The notes under the pieces: generated by a model
What the model was told of the DNA's origin: nothing
What the model saw: the letters and a program-made list of their open reading frames with translations, nothing else
The model's database searches: none
From: Burkholderia catarinensis
GTDB taxonomy: Bacteria > Pseudomonadota > Gammaproteobacteria > Burkholderiales > Burkholderiaceae
Reading direction: 5' to 3'
Length of the DNA stretch: 64,000 nucleotides
NCBI RefSeq assembly: GCF_001883705.2
Contig: NZ_MDEQ02000007.1
Span: 248,001-312,000 of the forward strand
Part shown: positions 45,706-54,211 of the stretch, piece by piece
Layout of the letters: the number at the start of each line of letters is the position of its first letter
How positions within the stretch are numbered: the first letter of the stretch is position 1
Made by a program: the position numbers and the translations under genes

Positions 45706-46626
45706 ATGCCCATGTCCGTCGCACCGATCGATTTACGCAACGTCGAAAAGCGCTATGGCGACAAGCTCGTCGTCAACGGCCTGTCCTTCAACGTGCAGGC
45801 CGGCGAATGCTACGGCCTGCTCGGGCCGAACGGCGCCGGCAAGACCACGACGCTGAAAATGCTGCTCGGCCTCGCCCATCCCGATGCGGGCACCATTTCG
45901 CTGTGCGGCGAACCGGTCCCATCGCGTGCGCGGCATGCGCGCCGGCGTGTCGGCGTCGTCCCTCAGTTCGACAATCTCGACCCCGACTTCACCGTGCGCG
46001 AGAACCTGCTCGTGTTCAGCCGCTATTTCGGGATGTCGGCGCAGGCGGCCCGCACGCTCGTGCAGCCGCTGCTCGAATTCGCGAAGCTCGAGAACAAGGC
46101 CGATGCGAAGGTCGGCGAGTTGTCGGGCGGCATGAAACGCCGCCTCACGCTCGCCCGCGCGCTGGTCAACGATCCCGACGTGCTGGTGCTCGACGAGCCG
46201 ACGACGGGCCTCGATCCGCAGGCGCGGCACCTGATGTGGGAGCGGCTGCGCTCGCTGCTCGCGCGCGGCAAGACGATCCTGATCACCACGCATTTCATGG
46301 AAGAAGCCGAACGCCTGTGCGACCGCCTGTGCGTGATCGAGGAAGGCCGCAAGATCGCTGAAGGCGCGCCGCACGTACTGATCGAATCGGAGATCGGCTG
46401 CGACGTGATCGAGATCTATGGGCCCGATCCGGTCGCGCTGCGCGACGAGCTGTCGGCATTCGCGAAGCACACCGAGATCAGCGGCGAGACGCTGTTCTGC
46501 TATGTGAGCGACGCGGAGCCGCTCAGCGCGCGGCTCAAGGGTCGCACGGGGTTGCGCTATCTGCATCGCCCGGCCAATCTGGAGGATGTGTTCCTGCGGC
46601 TCACGGGCCGCGAAATGCAAGACTGA
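45706..46626 (+). CDS. ABC exporter ATPase, NodI/DrrA type
   Basis: This 306-residue ATPase has Walker [15 protein letters not shown], signature [15 protein letters not shown], Walker [13 protein letters not shown] and the switch histidine ([10 protein letters not shown]). The C-terminal regulatory region ends in the family-typical [14 protein letters not shown]. It pairs with the permease 6 bp downstream. The nearest named proteins are rhizobial NodI (lipo-chitooligosaccharide export), but there are no nod genes here, so the exported substrate is unknown. Neither ATG (45706, 45712) has a clear ribosome-binding site. Confidence 0.88.
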   Translation: MPMSVAPIDLRNVEKRYGDKLVVNGLSFNVQAGECYGLLGPNGAGKTTTLKMLLGLAHPDAGTISLCGEPVPSRARHARRRVGVVPQFDNLDPDFTVRENLLVFSRYFGMSAQAARTLVQPLLEFAKLENKADAKVGELSGGMKRRLTLARALVNDPDVLVLDEPTTGLDPQARHLMWERLRSLLARGKTILITTHFMEEAERLCDRLCVIEEGRKIAEGAPHVLIESEIGCDVIEIYGPDPVALRDELSAFAKHTEISGETLFCYVSDAEPLSARLKGRTGLRYLHRPANLEDVFLRLTGREMQD

Positions 46627-46632
46627 TCGATC

Positions 46633-47466
46633 ATGGACGTCCGCAACTATTCCGCCGCCACACCCTCGGCACCGCTGCGCGAGTCACGCTTCGCGATCGC
46701 GATGCCCGCGAACGCGACCAACTGGGTCGCCGTCTGGCGGCGCAACTATCTCGTCTGGCGCAAGCTTGCGCTTGCGTCGATGTTCGGCAATCTTGCCGAT
46801 CCGATGATCTATCTGTTCGGGCTCGGTTTCGGGCTCGGCCTGATGCTCGGCCATGTCGACGGCGTGTCGTATATCGCGTTCCTCGCGGCCGGCACGGTCG
46901 GGTCGAGCGTGATGATGTCCGCAAGCTTCGAGTCGATGTATTCGGGCTTCTCGCGGATGCACGTGCAGCGCACCTGGGAAGCGATCATGCACACGCCGCT
47001 CGCGCTCGGCGACATCGTGCTCGGCGAGATCGTCTGGGGAGCCAGCAAGGCGATGCTGTCGGGGGGCGCGATCATGCTCGTCGCGGGCGCGCTCGGCTAT
47101 GCGCGGTTTCCGTCGATGCTCGCGGTGCTGCCCGTGATCGCGCTCGCGGGCCTCGCGTTTGCAAGCCTCGCGATGGTCGTCACGGCGCTCGCGCCGTCCT
47201 ACGATTTCTTCATGTTCTATCAGACGCTCGTGCTGACGCCGATGCTGCTGCTGTCGGGCGTGTTCTTCCCGATCACGCAGTTGCCGCCGATCGCGCAGCA
47301 CGCGGCACATGCGCTGCCGCTCGCGAACGCGGTCGAACTGATCCGGCCCGCGATGCTCGGCCGGCCGGCAACCGACATCGCGTTGCATATCGCGGTGCTC
47401 GCCGGTTACGCAGTCGGCGGATTCCTGCTGTCCGCGTGGCTGTTCCGGCGGCGGATGATGCGCTGA
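46633..47466 (+). CDS. ABC-2 type exporter permease, NodJ type
   Basis: This 277-residue membrane protein has six TM helices and the ABC-2 signature region ([22 protein letters not shown]... [13 protein letters not shown]). It follows the ATPase gene by 6 bp and completes a two-gene exporter of the NodIJ/DrrAB class. Betaproteobacterial exporters of this type are regarded as the source of rhizobial nodIJ. The native substrate is not known. Confidence 0.88.
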   Translation: MDVRNYSAATPSAPLRESRFAIAMPANATNWVAVWRRNYLVWRKLALASMFGNLADPMIYLFGLGFGLGLMLGHVDGVSYIAFLAAGTVGSSVMMSASFESMYSGFSRMHVQRTWEAIMHTPLALGDIVLGEIVWGASKAMLSGGAIMLVAGALGYARFPSMLAVLPVIALAGLAFASLAMVVTALAPSYDFFMFYQTLVLTPMLLLSGVFFPITQLPPIAQHAAHALPLANAVELIRPAMLGRPATDIALHIAVLAGYAVGGFLLSAWLFRRRMMR

Positions 47467-47468
47467 CG

Positions 47469-47489
47469 GCCGGCGCACCGGGCGCCGGC
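47469..47489. terminator. bidirectional hairpin between convergent genes
   Basis: GCCGGCGC (47469-47476) and GCGCCGGC (47482-47489) form a perfect 8-bp stem immediately after the NodJ-like stop and 15 bp before the end of the convergent gene. Confidence 0.65.
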
Positions 47490-47503
47490 TTCATGCAACG
47501 ACG

Positions 47504-47926
47504 TTACTCGTCGTCGTCGCTCCACGGGATCTCGACGTCGGTCAGGAACGCGACGGTTGCGAGCGGGCCGCCTTCCTGGCGCCCGAGCTTGCCGTCCGCG
47601 CGATGCCATTCGACGCGGAACTGCGTGCCCGGATCGTCGGCTACCAGATAAACCGTGCGCAGTTCTTCCTTTTCGGCTTCATCCACCGGGCCGTCGAACG
47701 ACACCAGCATCTTCTGCGGCCACAGGCCGTTGACGGGATCGTAAATGCGGTCGCCCTGCGGAATGTCGATGCTGGCGTCGACGCCGATCGTTGCGGAGGC
47801 CTCGATGATCATCGTGCCGAGTGCGTTCAGCACGGCAGTCGCCCGCGCGGAATTGGCCTGGCGGATCGCGAGATCGCCGCGCGTCAGCGCCTTTTCGAGT
47901 CGAGGATGGATCTTCGGTTGGGTCAT
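47504..47926 (-). CDS. uncharacterised 140-residue soluble protein
   Basis: A well-formed gene with AGGAAAACGC before the start and normal codon use. The product is acidic (C-terminal WSDDDE), has no TM helix and no motif I recognise. The central region (DPVNGLWPQKMLVSFDGPVDEAE) suggests a globular fold. It is separated by a terminator from the permease gene upstream, so it is probably transcribed from its own promoter. Function unknown. Confidence 0.75.
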   Translation of the reverse strand: MTQPKIHPRLEKALTRGDLAIRQANSARATAVLNALGTMIIEASATIGVDASIDIPQGDRIYDPVNGLWPQKMLVSFDGPVDEAEKEELRTVYLVADDPGTQFRVEWHRADGKLGRQEGGPLATVAFLTDVEIPWSDDDE

Positions 47927-47953
47927 GCGTTTTCCTGTTTGCTTCTTGTAAAG

Positions 47954-47981
47954 GGCGCCGCCCCCATGAAACGGCGGCGCC
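47954..47981 (-). terminator. hairpin downstream of the ArsP-type permease gene
   Basis: GGCGCCGCC (47954-47962) and GGCGGCGCC (47973-47981) form a perfect 9-bp stem about 47 nt after the permease stop, followed on the minus strand by CTTTACAAG. Confidence 0.6.
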
Positions 47982-48028
47982 GGGTAAATATGACGATTGC
48001 TCCCGACTGGCGCGCCGCTCGGCGCGCG

Positions 48029-49087
48029 TCAGAACCCCAGCGCGACCGCGAGCAATCCGCTCGCGATCCCGAACACGACGACAAGGATCGCGACGATTGC
48101 CAGCATGTAAGGCTTGAACGAACGCGCGAGCATCGCGAGCGACGGCACGCTGATCGGCGGCAGCGTCATCAGCAGCGCGGCGGCCGGGCCGACGCCCATG
48201 CCGAGCGACAGCATCGCCTGGATGATCGGCACCTCGCCCGCCGTCGGGATCACGAACAGCATGCCCGCGACCGCGAATGCAACGATCCAGCCGAGATGAT
48301 TGCCGATGTCCGGACCGATATGCGGGAACAGCCACGCGCGCGCGGCGCCGAGCAGCAGCACGAGCACGATGTATTCGGGCACGAGCCGCACGGCCATGCG
48401 CGCGAGCAACTTCACCCAGCGGACAAACGGATTGCCGGCCGCGGCCTGCCCGGCCGCCAGCGCGGCGAGCTGCGCATCGTCGATGCCGCGGTCTTCAGGA
48501 CGCGCGATGCGGTTCAGCAGATAGCCGATCCCGAACACCATCGCGATGCCGAGCACGAGGCGCAGCGCGCTCCAGTGCCAGCCGAGCACGAAGCCCATGA
48601 AGACCAGCGCCGCCGGGTTCAGCACCGTGTTGCCGAGCCAGAACGCGACCGCGCCGCCCGGCGACGCGTGGCGCGCACGCAGGCCCGCGACGACCGGCGC
48701 CGCGCAGCACGTACACATCATGCCCGGCAGCGACAACAGGCCGCCCGCGGCGACGCTGCCGAACCCGGTGCGGCCGAGTACGCGCGCAACCCAGTGCGCG
48801 GGCAGCAGCGCCTGCACGGCCGAACCGAGCAGCAGGCCGAGCACCATCGCCTGCCAGATCGCCTTGCCGTACGCCCACGCGTAGTCGAGCGCGGCTTTCA
48901 GCGACGGCTCGGGTGCGGCCGCCGACGTGCCCATCAGGATCGACTGGCCGATCGAATGATGCTCGGCGGCAACGAACGCCTTGTTGTAGTACGGGAACCA
49001 TTTCACATAGAACAGTCCCGCGACCGCGATCAGCAGGAAGGTCATCCAGCCGAGGGCGGGATTGGGTTGGGTGCGTGTCGTCGTCAT
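48029..49087 (-). CDS. ArsP-type (PF03773/DUF318) permease coupled to mnmH
   Basis: This 352-residue protein has about eight TM helices. It shows the family motifs GMMCTCCAAPVVAGLRARHA with two adjacent Cys, and IPTAGEVPIIQAMLSLGMG. Members include ArsP exporters of trivalent organoarsenicals and uncharacterised permeases. The start overlaps the mnmH stop by ATGA, so the two proteins are made together. Linked to a selenium-using enzyme and with a Cys pair near the membrane, it might move a selenium species; this is inference. Confidence 0.82.
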   Translation of the reverse strand: MTTTRTQPNPALGWMTFLLIAVAGLFYVKWFPYYNKAFVAAEHHSIGQSILMGTSAAAPEPSLKAALDYAWAYGKAIWQAMVLGLLLGSAVQALLPAHWVARVLGRTGFGSVAAGGLLSLPGMMCTCCAAPVVAGLRARHASPGGAVAFWLGNTVLNPAALVFMGFVLGWHWSALRLVLGIAMVFGIGYLLNRIARPEDRGIDDAQLAALAAGQAAAGNPFVRWVKLLARMAVRLVPEYIVLVLLLGAARAWLFPHIGPDIGNHLGWIVAFAVAGMLFVIPTAGEVPIIQAMLSLGMGVGPAAALLMTLPPISVPSLAMLARSFKPYMLAIVAILVVVFGIASGLLAVALGF

Positions 49088-50211
49088 CGTGTGGTCGTCG
49101 ATTGGTCTTGATCGGTTTCGGATTTCGCGCCTGCGGCAAGCGCGGCCGAGGCGTGCAACCCGGCTTGCGCGAGTTGGGCCAGCAGCATGCGCGCCTGATC
49201 GCGCACATCGGCCGCATTGGGCCGGAAAGTGAACGTCAGCGCCCGGTTCGGCTTGTTGTACGTCGCGCGGTAAGTGCGCGCATAGGCGGGATCGTAATGC
49301 TTGTCGATCAGTTCGGTGAACAGGTCGGCCCGCGCGTTCGCATCGATCAGCGCATTCCAGTGCGTCACCTCCTCGCGGCTGTGCAGGCCGATCAGCCGAT
49401 GAAGTTGCGCCTTGAACGCAGCGGGTTCGTCGAACAGGTGGGCGTAATCCTCGAGGAGGAACGCGATGCGCTCGTCGTGTGCGGCGTCGACCTGCACCCA
49501 CGGTCCTGCGTGAAACGCGTCGATCAGCGCAATCGGCAACTGCACGAGCCCGATCCTGCGGCTTTCCGACTCGACGAACACCGGCCATTCGGGGTCGAAA
49601 CACCCAAGCGTTTCGACGAGCCCCGAATCGAATCCCTTCTGCGTCGGCTGCGGCTTGCCCGGCAGCGCGCCGAGCAGCGAGCCGCGATGGCACGCGAGCG
49701 CTTCTAGATCGAGCGTCTGCGCACCCACGTCGCGCAGCGCGTTCAGCAGGCGCGTCTTGCCGCATCCCGTATGGCCGACGAGCGCGATGTAGCGAAAGCG
49801 CGTCGGCAGCGAGTCGAGCGTCGCGCACACCGAGCGCCGGTACGCCTTGTACCCGCCGTCGAGCTGGCGCGCCTTCCAGCCGATCAGGTTGAACCAGGTC
49901 GTCATCGAGCCCGAGCGCTTGCCGCCGCGCCAGCAGTAGATCAGCGGCCGCCAGTTGCGCGGCCGGTCGGCGAACGTCGTGTCGAGATGGCGCGCGATGT
50001 TGCGCGCGACGATCGCCGCGCCGACGCGCGTCGCGTCGTAGGCCGACACCTGACGGTACATCGTGCCGATGAGCACGCGCTCTTCGTTGCTGAGCACGGG
50101 CGCGTTCAGTGCGCCGGGAATATGGTCCTCGGCGAACTCGAGCGGCGTGCGCACGTCGATGATCTCGTCGAACTCGCCGGCGCGATCGAGGGTGACAATC
50201 AGGTTCTTCAA
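49084..50211 (-). CDS. mnmH: tRNA 2-selenouridine synthase
   Basis: MnmH (SelU/YbbB) converts 2-thiouridine at the tRNA wobble position to 2-selenouridine using selenophosphate, via a geranylated intermediate. The 375-residue protein has an N-terminal rhodanese domain with the catalytic Cys (YCWRGGKRSGSM) and a C-terminal P-loop domain (GHTGCGKTRLLNAL) with HRGSLLG, both family hallmarks. The best start is TTG 50211; no in-frame ATG or GTG lies upstream. No selD (selenophosphate synthase) gene is in the window, so it must be elsewhere. Confidence 0.92.
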   Translation of the reverse strand: MKNLIVTLDRAGEFDEIIDVRTPLEFAEDHIPGALNAPVLSNEERVLIGTMYRQVSAYDATRVGAAIVARNIARHLDTTFADRPRNWRPLIYCWRGGKRSGSMTTWFNLIGWKARQLDGGYKAYRRSVCATLDSLPTRFRYIALVGHTGCGKTRLLNALRDVGAQTLDLEALACHRGSLLGALPGKPQPTQKGFDSGLVETLGCFDPEWPVFVESESRRIGLVQLPIALIDAFHAGPWVQVDAAHDERIAFLLEDYAHLFDEPAAFKAQLHRLIGLHSREEVTHWNALIDANARADLFTELIDKHYDPAYARTYRATYNKPNRALTFTFRPNAADVRDQARMLLAQLAQAGLHASAALAAGAKSETDQDQSTTTR

Positions 50212-50275
50212 TTTGGCGTCGAACAGGGGCGATGCGACTCGATGAGCCGCATGGGCACGGAAGGCGGATTGACGA

Positions 50276-51229
50276 TTATCTCACGGGCCGGCGTCTCGGG
50301 CCGCGCACGGTAGTCGGCGGCGACGATGCGACCTGCATCGCGTCGATCAGGTGGTCGCGGAACGCCCGTACCGACGCGGGCAGATCGCGCCCCGCCATCG
50401 TCTGCACCTGGATGCTGCGTTCGCGCAATTGCGGGTTTGTCATAGGTACGACGACGAAGCCGTCCGCATCGAAGCGGTCGCGCACCGACAACAGCCCCGT
50501 GAACATCACCGCACCCGTGCGCCGCGCGTAGCCGTACATCGCCGCCGTGTTGTTGCTCGTCAGTTCGGGTTCGAGCAGCGGCCCGTCGAGCGCGCACGCG
50601 ATGTCGATCAGTTGGCGCACCGTCGTGCCGGCCTCGGGCAGCACGTGCGCGTGCCGTGCGACATCGGCGAGCGACACCGCGTCGCGCGTCGCGAGCGGAT
50701 GATCGTGCCGCACCAGCGCGAAAACCGGCGCGCGCTCGGTGTGCTCGACGCGCACGCCCTTCTCCGGCGCGAGGCTGAAGGTCAACGCGATATCCGCATC
50801 GCCGTCGCGCACGCGCCGCGTCGCATCCGCCGGCGACACGACCCATACGGTGAAATCGACGCCCGGGTGGCGCGCCTTGAAGGTCGCGAGCGCGCCCGGC
50901 AGGAAATCGATCGCGAACCCTTCCGAGCATGCGATCTTCAGCAGGCTGCCGTGCAGCGCGTCGAGCCCGCCGATGTCCTTCATCACGTGCTCGGCCTCCA
51001 GCAGGCTGCGCTGCGCAAAGGCCAGCAGCCGCTCGCCGGCCTCCGACAGCGCCATCCCGCGCGGCCGGCGCTCGAACAGCGGCGCGCCGAGCTCGCTTTC
51101 CAGTTTCGCGATCTGGCGGCTGATCGCCGATACGGCCACGTGCAACCGCGCGGACGCGTCGCTGATCGAGCCGGTCCGCGCCACCTCGACGAAATACCGC
51201 AACGCCAGGCCATGCAGGAAAGCCGCCAT
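50276..51229 (-). CDS. LysR-family regulator
   Basis: This 317-residue regulator has the LysR helix-turn-helix (ISDASARLHVAVSAISRQIA) and a substrate-binding-like effector domain. ATG 51229 follows GGAGACAGAACG. It is divergent from the M20 peptidase and MFS genes, the standard arrangement for LysR control of an adjacent catabolic unit. The effector is unknown, perhaps the transported substrate. The C-terminus is Arg/Pro-rich. Confidence 0.9.
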   Translation of the reverse strand: MAAFLHGLALRYFVEVARTGSISDASARLHVAVSAISRQIAKLESELGAPLFERRPRGMALSEAGERLLAFAQRSLLEAEHVMKDIGGLDALHGSLLKIACSEGFAIDFLPGALATFKARHPGVDFTVWVVSPADATRRVRDGDADIALTFSLAPEKGVRVEHTERAPVFALVRHDHPLATRDAVSLADVARHAHVLPEAGTTVRQLIDIACALDGPLLEPELTSNNTAAMYGYARRTGAVMFTGLLSVRDRFDADGFVVVPMTNPQLRERSIQVQTMAGRDLPASVRAFRDHLIDAMQVASSPPTTVRGPRRRPVR

Positions 51230-51394
51230 CGTTCTGTCTCCGCGCCGCATCCGGCCGTTCTGCTTTGCCTTTTCGGCAAAGAAAGATTCGAAATTCGATC
51301 ATTGTGACAAAAAAAACGGCTTTCTAGAATCGATCGCACTTCACGTTGCATGCATGACCCGTGTGCACCGCGAACCCGACAGAGGAGACACGAC

Positions 51395-52816
51395 TTGACC
51401 CGTACCGCCGCCATCCAGCACGCGCTGAACCAGTTCGAATCCGGCGCGTTCTTCACGACCCTGAGCCGCCGCGTGGGCCTGCGCACCGAAAGCCAGGAAA
51501 GCGGCACCGAAGCCGCGCTGCGCGCATACCTGACCGACGAGATCGCGCCCGAGGCCGCCCGCCTCGGCTTCACGTCGCGGATCGTCGACAATCCCGTCGA
51601 CGGTGGCGGCCCGTTCCTGCTCGCATCGCGCCACGAAGACGACGCACTGCCGACCGTGCTGATCTACGGCCACGGCGACGTCGTGCGCGGCTACGACGCG
51701 CAGTGGCGCGCGCCGCTGTCGCCGTGGACGCTGACGGCCGACGGCGACCGCTGGTACGGTCGCGGCAGCGCCGACAACAAGGGCCAGCACACGATCAACC
51801 TGGCCGCGCTGGCAAGCGTGCTCGACGCACGCGGCGGCCGGCTCGGCTTCAATGCGAAGCTGCTGATCGAGATGGGCGAGGAAACGGGGTCGCCGGGCCT
51901 CGACGCGCTGTGCCGCCAGGAGCGCGACGCGCTCGCGGCCGACGTGCTGATCGCGTCCGACGGCCCGCGCATCGCCGCCGCGCGCCCAACGGTATTCCTC
52001 GGCTCGCGCGGCGCGGTCAATTTCAAGCTGAGCCTGCGCGCCCGCGACGGCGCGCACCATTCCGGCAACTGGGGCGGGCTGCTGCGCAATCCGGCGATCG
52101 TGCTCGCGCATGCGCTCGCGAGTCTCGTCGACGCGCGCGGCGCGATTCGCGTCGCGGGGCTGCGCCCGCCGCCGATCCCGGCCGCCGTGCGCGACGCGCT
52201 CGCTGATCTCTCCGTCGGCGGCGGCCCGGGCGACCCCGCGCTCGACGCCGACTGGGGCGAGCCCGGCCTGTCCGCGGCCGAGCGCGTGTTCGGCTGGAAC
52301 ACGTTCGAGATTCTCGCGTTCAAGGCCGGCAACCCCGAGCACCCCGTCAATGCGATTCCGCCCGCCGCCTTTGCGCACTGCCAGTTGCGCTTCGTCGTCG
52401 GCACCGACTGGAAAGCACTGCATGCGCATCTGCGCGCGCACCTCGATGCGCACGGCTTCACCGACATTGAAATCGACGTCGAACGCGGCGCACCGGCGAC
52501 GCGCGTGCCGCCGGACGATCCGTGGGTCCGCTGGGCCGTCGCGTCGCTTGCGCGGACCACCGGCAAGAAGCCCGCGATCCTGCCGAATCTCGGCGGCACG
52601 CTGCCGAACGAAGTGTTCGCCGACACGCTCGGGCTGCCGACGCTGTGGGTGCCGCATTCGTACCCGGCGTGCTCGCAGCACGCGCCCGACGAGCACCTGC
52701 TCGCAAGCGTCGTCAGCGAGGGGCTGCAGATGATGGCCGGCCTCTTCTGGGATCTCGGCGACGACGCGCCGCCCGTTCGCCGCGCGGCGCACGCCGCGGC
52801 CGGCGCCGCCCTGTAA
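51395..52816 (+). CDS. M20-family metallopeptidase (dipeptidase/carboxypeptidase type)
   Basis: This 473-residue enzyme has the di-zinc M20 motifs in order: GHGDVV (metal His and Asp), GRGSADNKGQ (bridging Asp), GEETGSPGL (catalytic and metal Glu) and a C-terminal metal His region (PHSYPACSQHAPDEH). It probably hydrolyses a small peptide or N-acyl/amide compound. The start is TTG 51395 with AGAGGAGA at 8 nt. The adjacent MFS gene 35 bp downstream likely imports the substrate, under control of the divergent LysR protein. Confidence 0.88.
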   Translation: MTRTAAIQHALNQFESGAFFTTLSRRVGLRTESQESGTEAALRAYLTDEIAPEAARLGFTSRIVDNPVDGGGPFLLASRHEDDALPTVLIYGHGDVVRGYDAQWRAPLSPWTLTADGDRWYGRGSADNKGQHTINLAALASVLDARGGRLGFNAKLLIEMGEETGSPGLDALCRQERDALAADVLIASDGPRIAAARPTVFLGSRGAVNFKLSLRARDGAHHSGNWGGLLRNPAIVLAHALASLVDARGAIRVAGLRPPPIPAAVRDALADLSVGGGPGDPALDADWGEPGLSAAERVFGWNTFEILAFKAGNPEHPVNAIPPAAFAHCQLRFVVGTDWKALHAHLRAHLDAHGFTDIEIDVERGAPATRVPPDDPWVRWAVASLARTTGKKPAILPNLGGTLPNEVFADTLGLPTLWVPHSYPACSQHAPDEHLLASVVSEGLQMMAGLFWDLGDDAPPVRRAAHAAAGAAL

Positions 52817-52851
52817 CGCGCTTCGCCCCTTTCTCGGGACTCGCACACACA

Positions 52852-54138
52852 ATGAATACGACCACCCTGACCTCGCAGGATGCTGCCCGCCCTAGCGCCG
52901 CGAAGATGCGACGCATCATTTTCGCGGCATCGATCGGCAACGCGCTCGAATGGTTCGACCTGATCGTCTACGGCTTCTTCGCCGTGACGATCGCCAAGCT
53001 GTTCTTCCCCGCGACGAGCGAAGCGACGTCGCTGATGCTCACGCTCGGCACGTTCGGGCTGTCCTACCTGATCCGGCCGATCGGCGGCTTCGTGCTCGGC
53101 GCGTACGCGGACCGCGCGGGCCGCAAGGCATCGCTGCTGCTGTCGATCGCGATGATGATGGCCGGCACGCTGCTGATCGCGCTGATGCCGACCTACGCGT
53201 CGATCGGCATACTCGCCCCGCTCGGGATCATGCTGTCTCGGCTCATGCAGGGGTTCTCCGCGGGCGGCGAATTCGCGAGCTCGACCGCGTTCCTCGTCGA
53301 GCACGCGCCGCAGCGGCGCGGCTTCATGTCGAGCTGGCAGTTCGCGAGCCAGGGCCTCGCGACGCTGCTCGCATCGGGCTTCGGCGCGCTGCTGACGTCC
53401 ACGCTGACATCCGCGCAACTCGAAAGCTGGGGCTGGCGCGTGCCGTTCCTGTTCGGTCTCGCGATCGGCCCGATCGGGCTGTACATCCGCCGCTACGTCG
53501 ACGAAGGCGTCGAGTTCAAGACGCAGGCGCGCTCCGAAGCACCCGTGCGCGAGCTGTTCGCGGACCAGAAGCTGCGGCTGCTGCTGTCGATCGGCGCGCT
53601 GGTGATCTCGACCGCGATCAACTACATGGTGCTGTACATGCCGACCTATGCGATCAAGCAGCTCGGGCTGCCCGCGTCGACGGGCTTCACGGCGACGCTC
53701 GCGACCGGCTTCGTGCTGACGCTCGTCACGCCGGTCGTCGGCCACCTGTCCGATCGCACCGGGAGGATCCGCATGATGGCGGTCGCGGCGGCCCTGATGC
53801 TCGTCACCGTCTGGCCGACGTTCGCGTGGCTCACGCGCCACGCATCGTTCGCGACGATGCTCGCCGCCCTGGTCTGGATCGGTGCGCTGAAGGCAATGTA
53901 CTGCGGCGCACTGCCGGCGCTGATGGCCGAACTGTTCCCGCCGCAGACACGCGCAACGGGGCTCGCGGTCAGCTACAACACGGGCGTCACGCTGTTCGGC
54001 GGCTTCGCGCCGTTCGTCATCACCTGGCTGATCAGCACGACCGGCAACCGGCTGTCTCCGGCGCTCTATCTGATGGGCTGCGCGCTGCTGAGCCTTGCCG
54101 CGCTGTTCGTCGCGCGCACACGGCTCAAGATGCGATAG
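52852..54138 (+). CDS. MFS metabolite:H+ symporter (MHS family)
   Basis: This 428-residue, 12-TM transporter has the MHS motifs SIGNALEWFDLIVYGF, GAYADRAGRKASLL and RLMQGFSAGGEFASS. It follows the peptidase gene by 35 bp and completes an uptake-plus-hydrolysis pair. The substrate is unknown; MHS relatives carry organic acids, betaines and peptide-like compounds. No strong ribosome-binding site precedes ATG 52852, so coupling to the peptidase is likely. Confidence 0.88.
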   Translation: MNTTTLTSQDAARPSAAKMRRIIFAASIGNALEWFDLIVYGFFAVTIAKLFFPATSEATSLMLTLGTFGLSYLIRPIGGFVLGAYADRAGRKASLLLSIAMMMAGTLLIALMPTYASIGILAPLGIMLSRLMQGFSAGGEFASSTAFLVEHAPQRRGFMSSWQFASQGLATLLASGFGALLTSTLTSAQLESWGWRVPFLFGLAIGPIGLYIRRYVDEGVEFKTQARSEAPVRELFADQKLRLLLSIGALVISTAINYMVLYMPTYAIKQLGLPASTGFTATLATGFVLTLVTPVVGHLSDRTGRIRMMAVAAALMLVTVWPTFAWLTRHASFATMLAALVWIGALKAMYCGALPALMAELFPPQTRATGLAVSYNTGVTLFGGFAPFVITWLISTTGNRLSPALYLMGCALLSLAALFVARTRLKMR

Positions 54139-54169
54139 CAAAAAGCAACGACGGCGGAGCAGCGCCGAC

Positions 54170-54204
54170 GCGGCCCGTAGCGGCATCGCTGCCGCACGGG
54201 CCGC
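54170..54204. terminator. long bidirectional terminator hairpin
   Basis: A 9-bp stem (GCGGCCCGT with ACGGGCCGC) stacks on a 6-bp stem (GCGGCA/TGCCGC, loop TCGC) with only one bulged A. The 35-nt structure lies in the 73-bp gap between the convergent MFS and aldo-keto reductase genes. Confidence 0.8.
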
Positions 54205-54211
54205 CCGCCGT

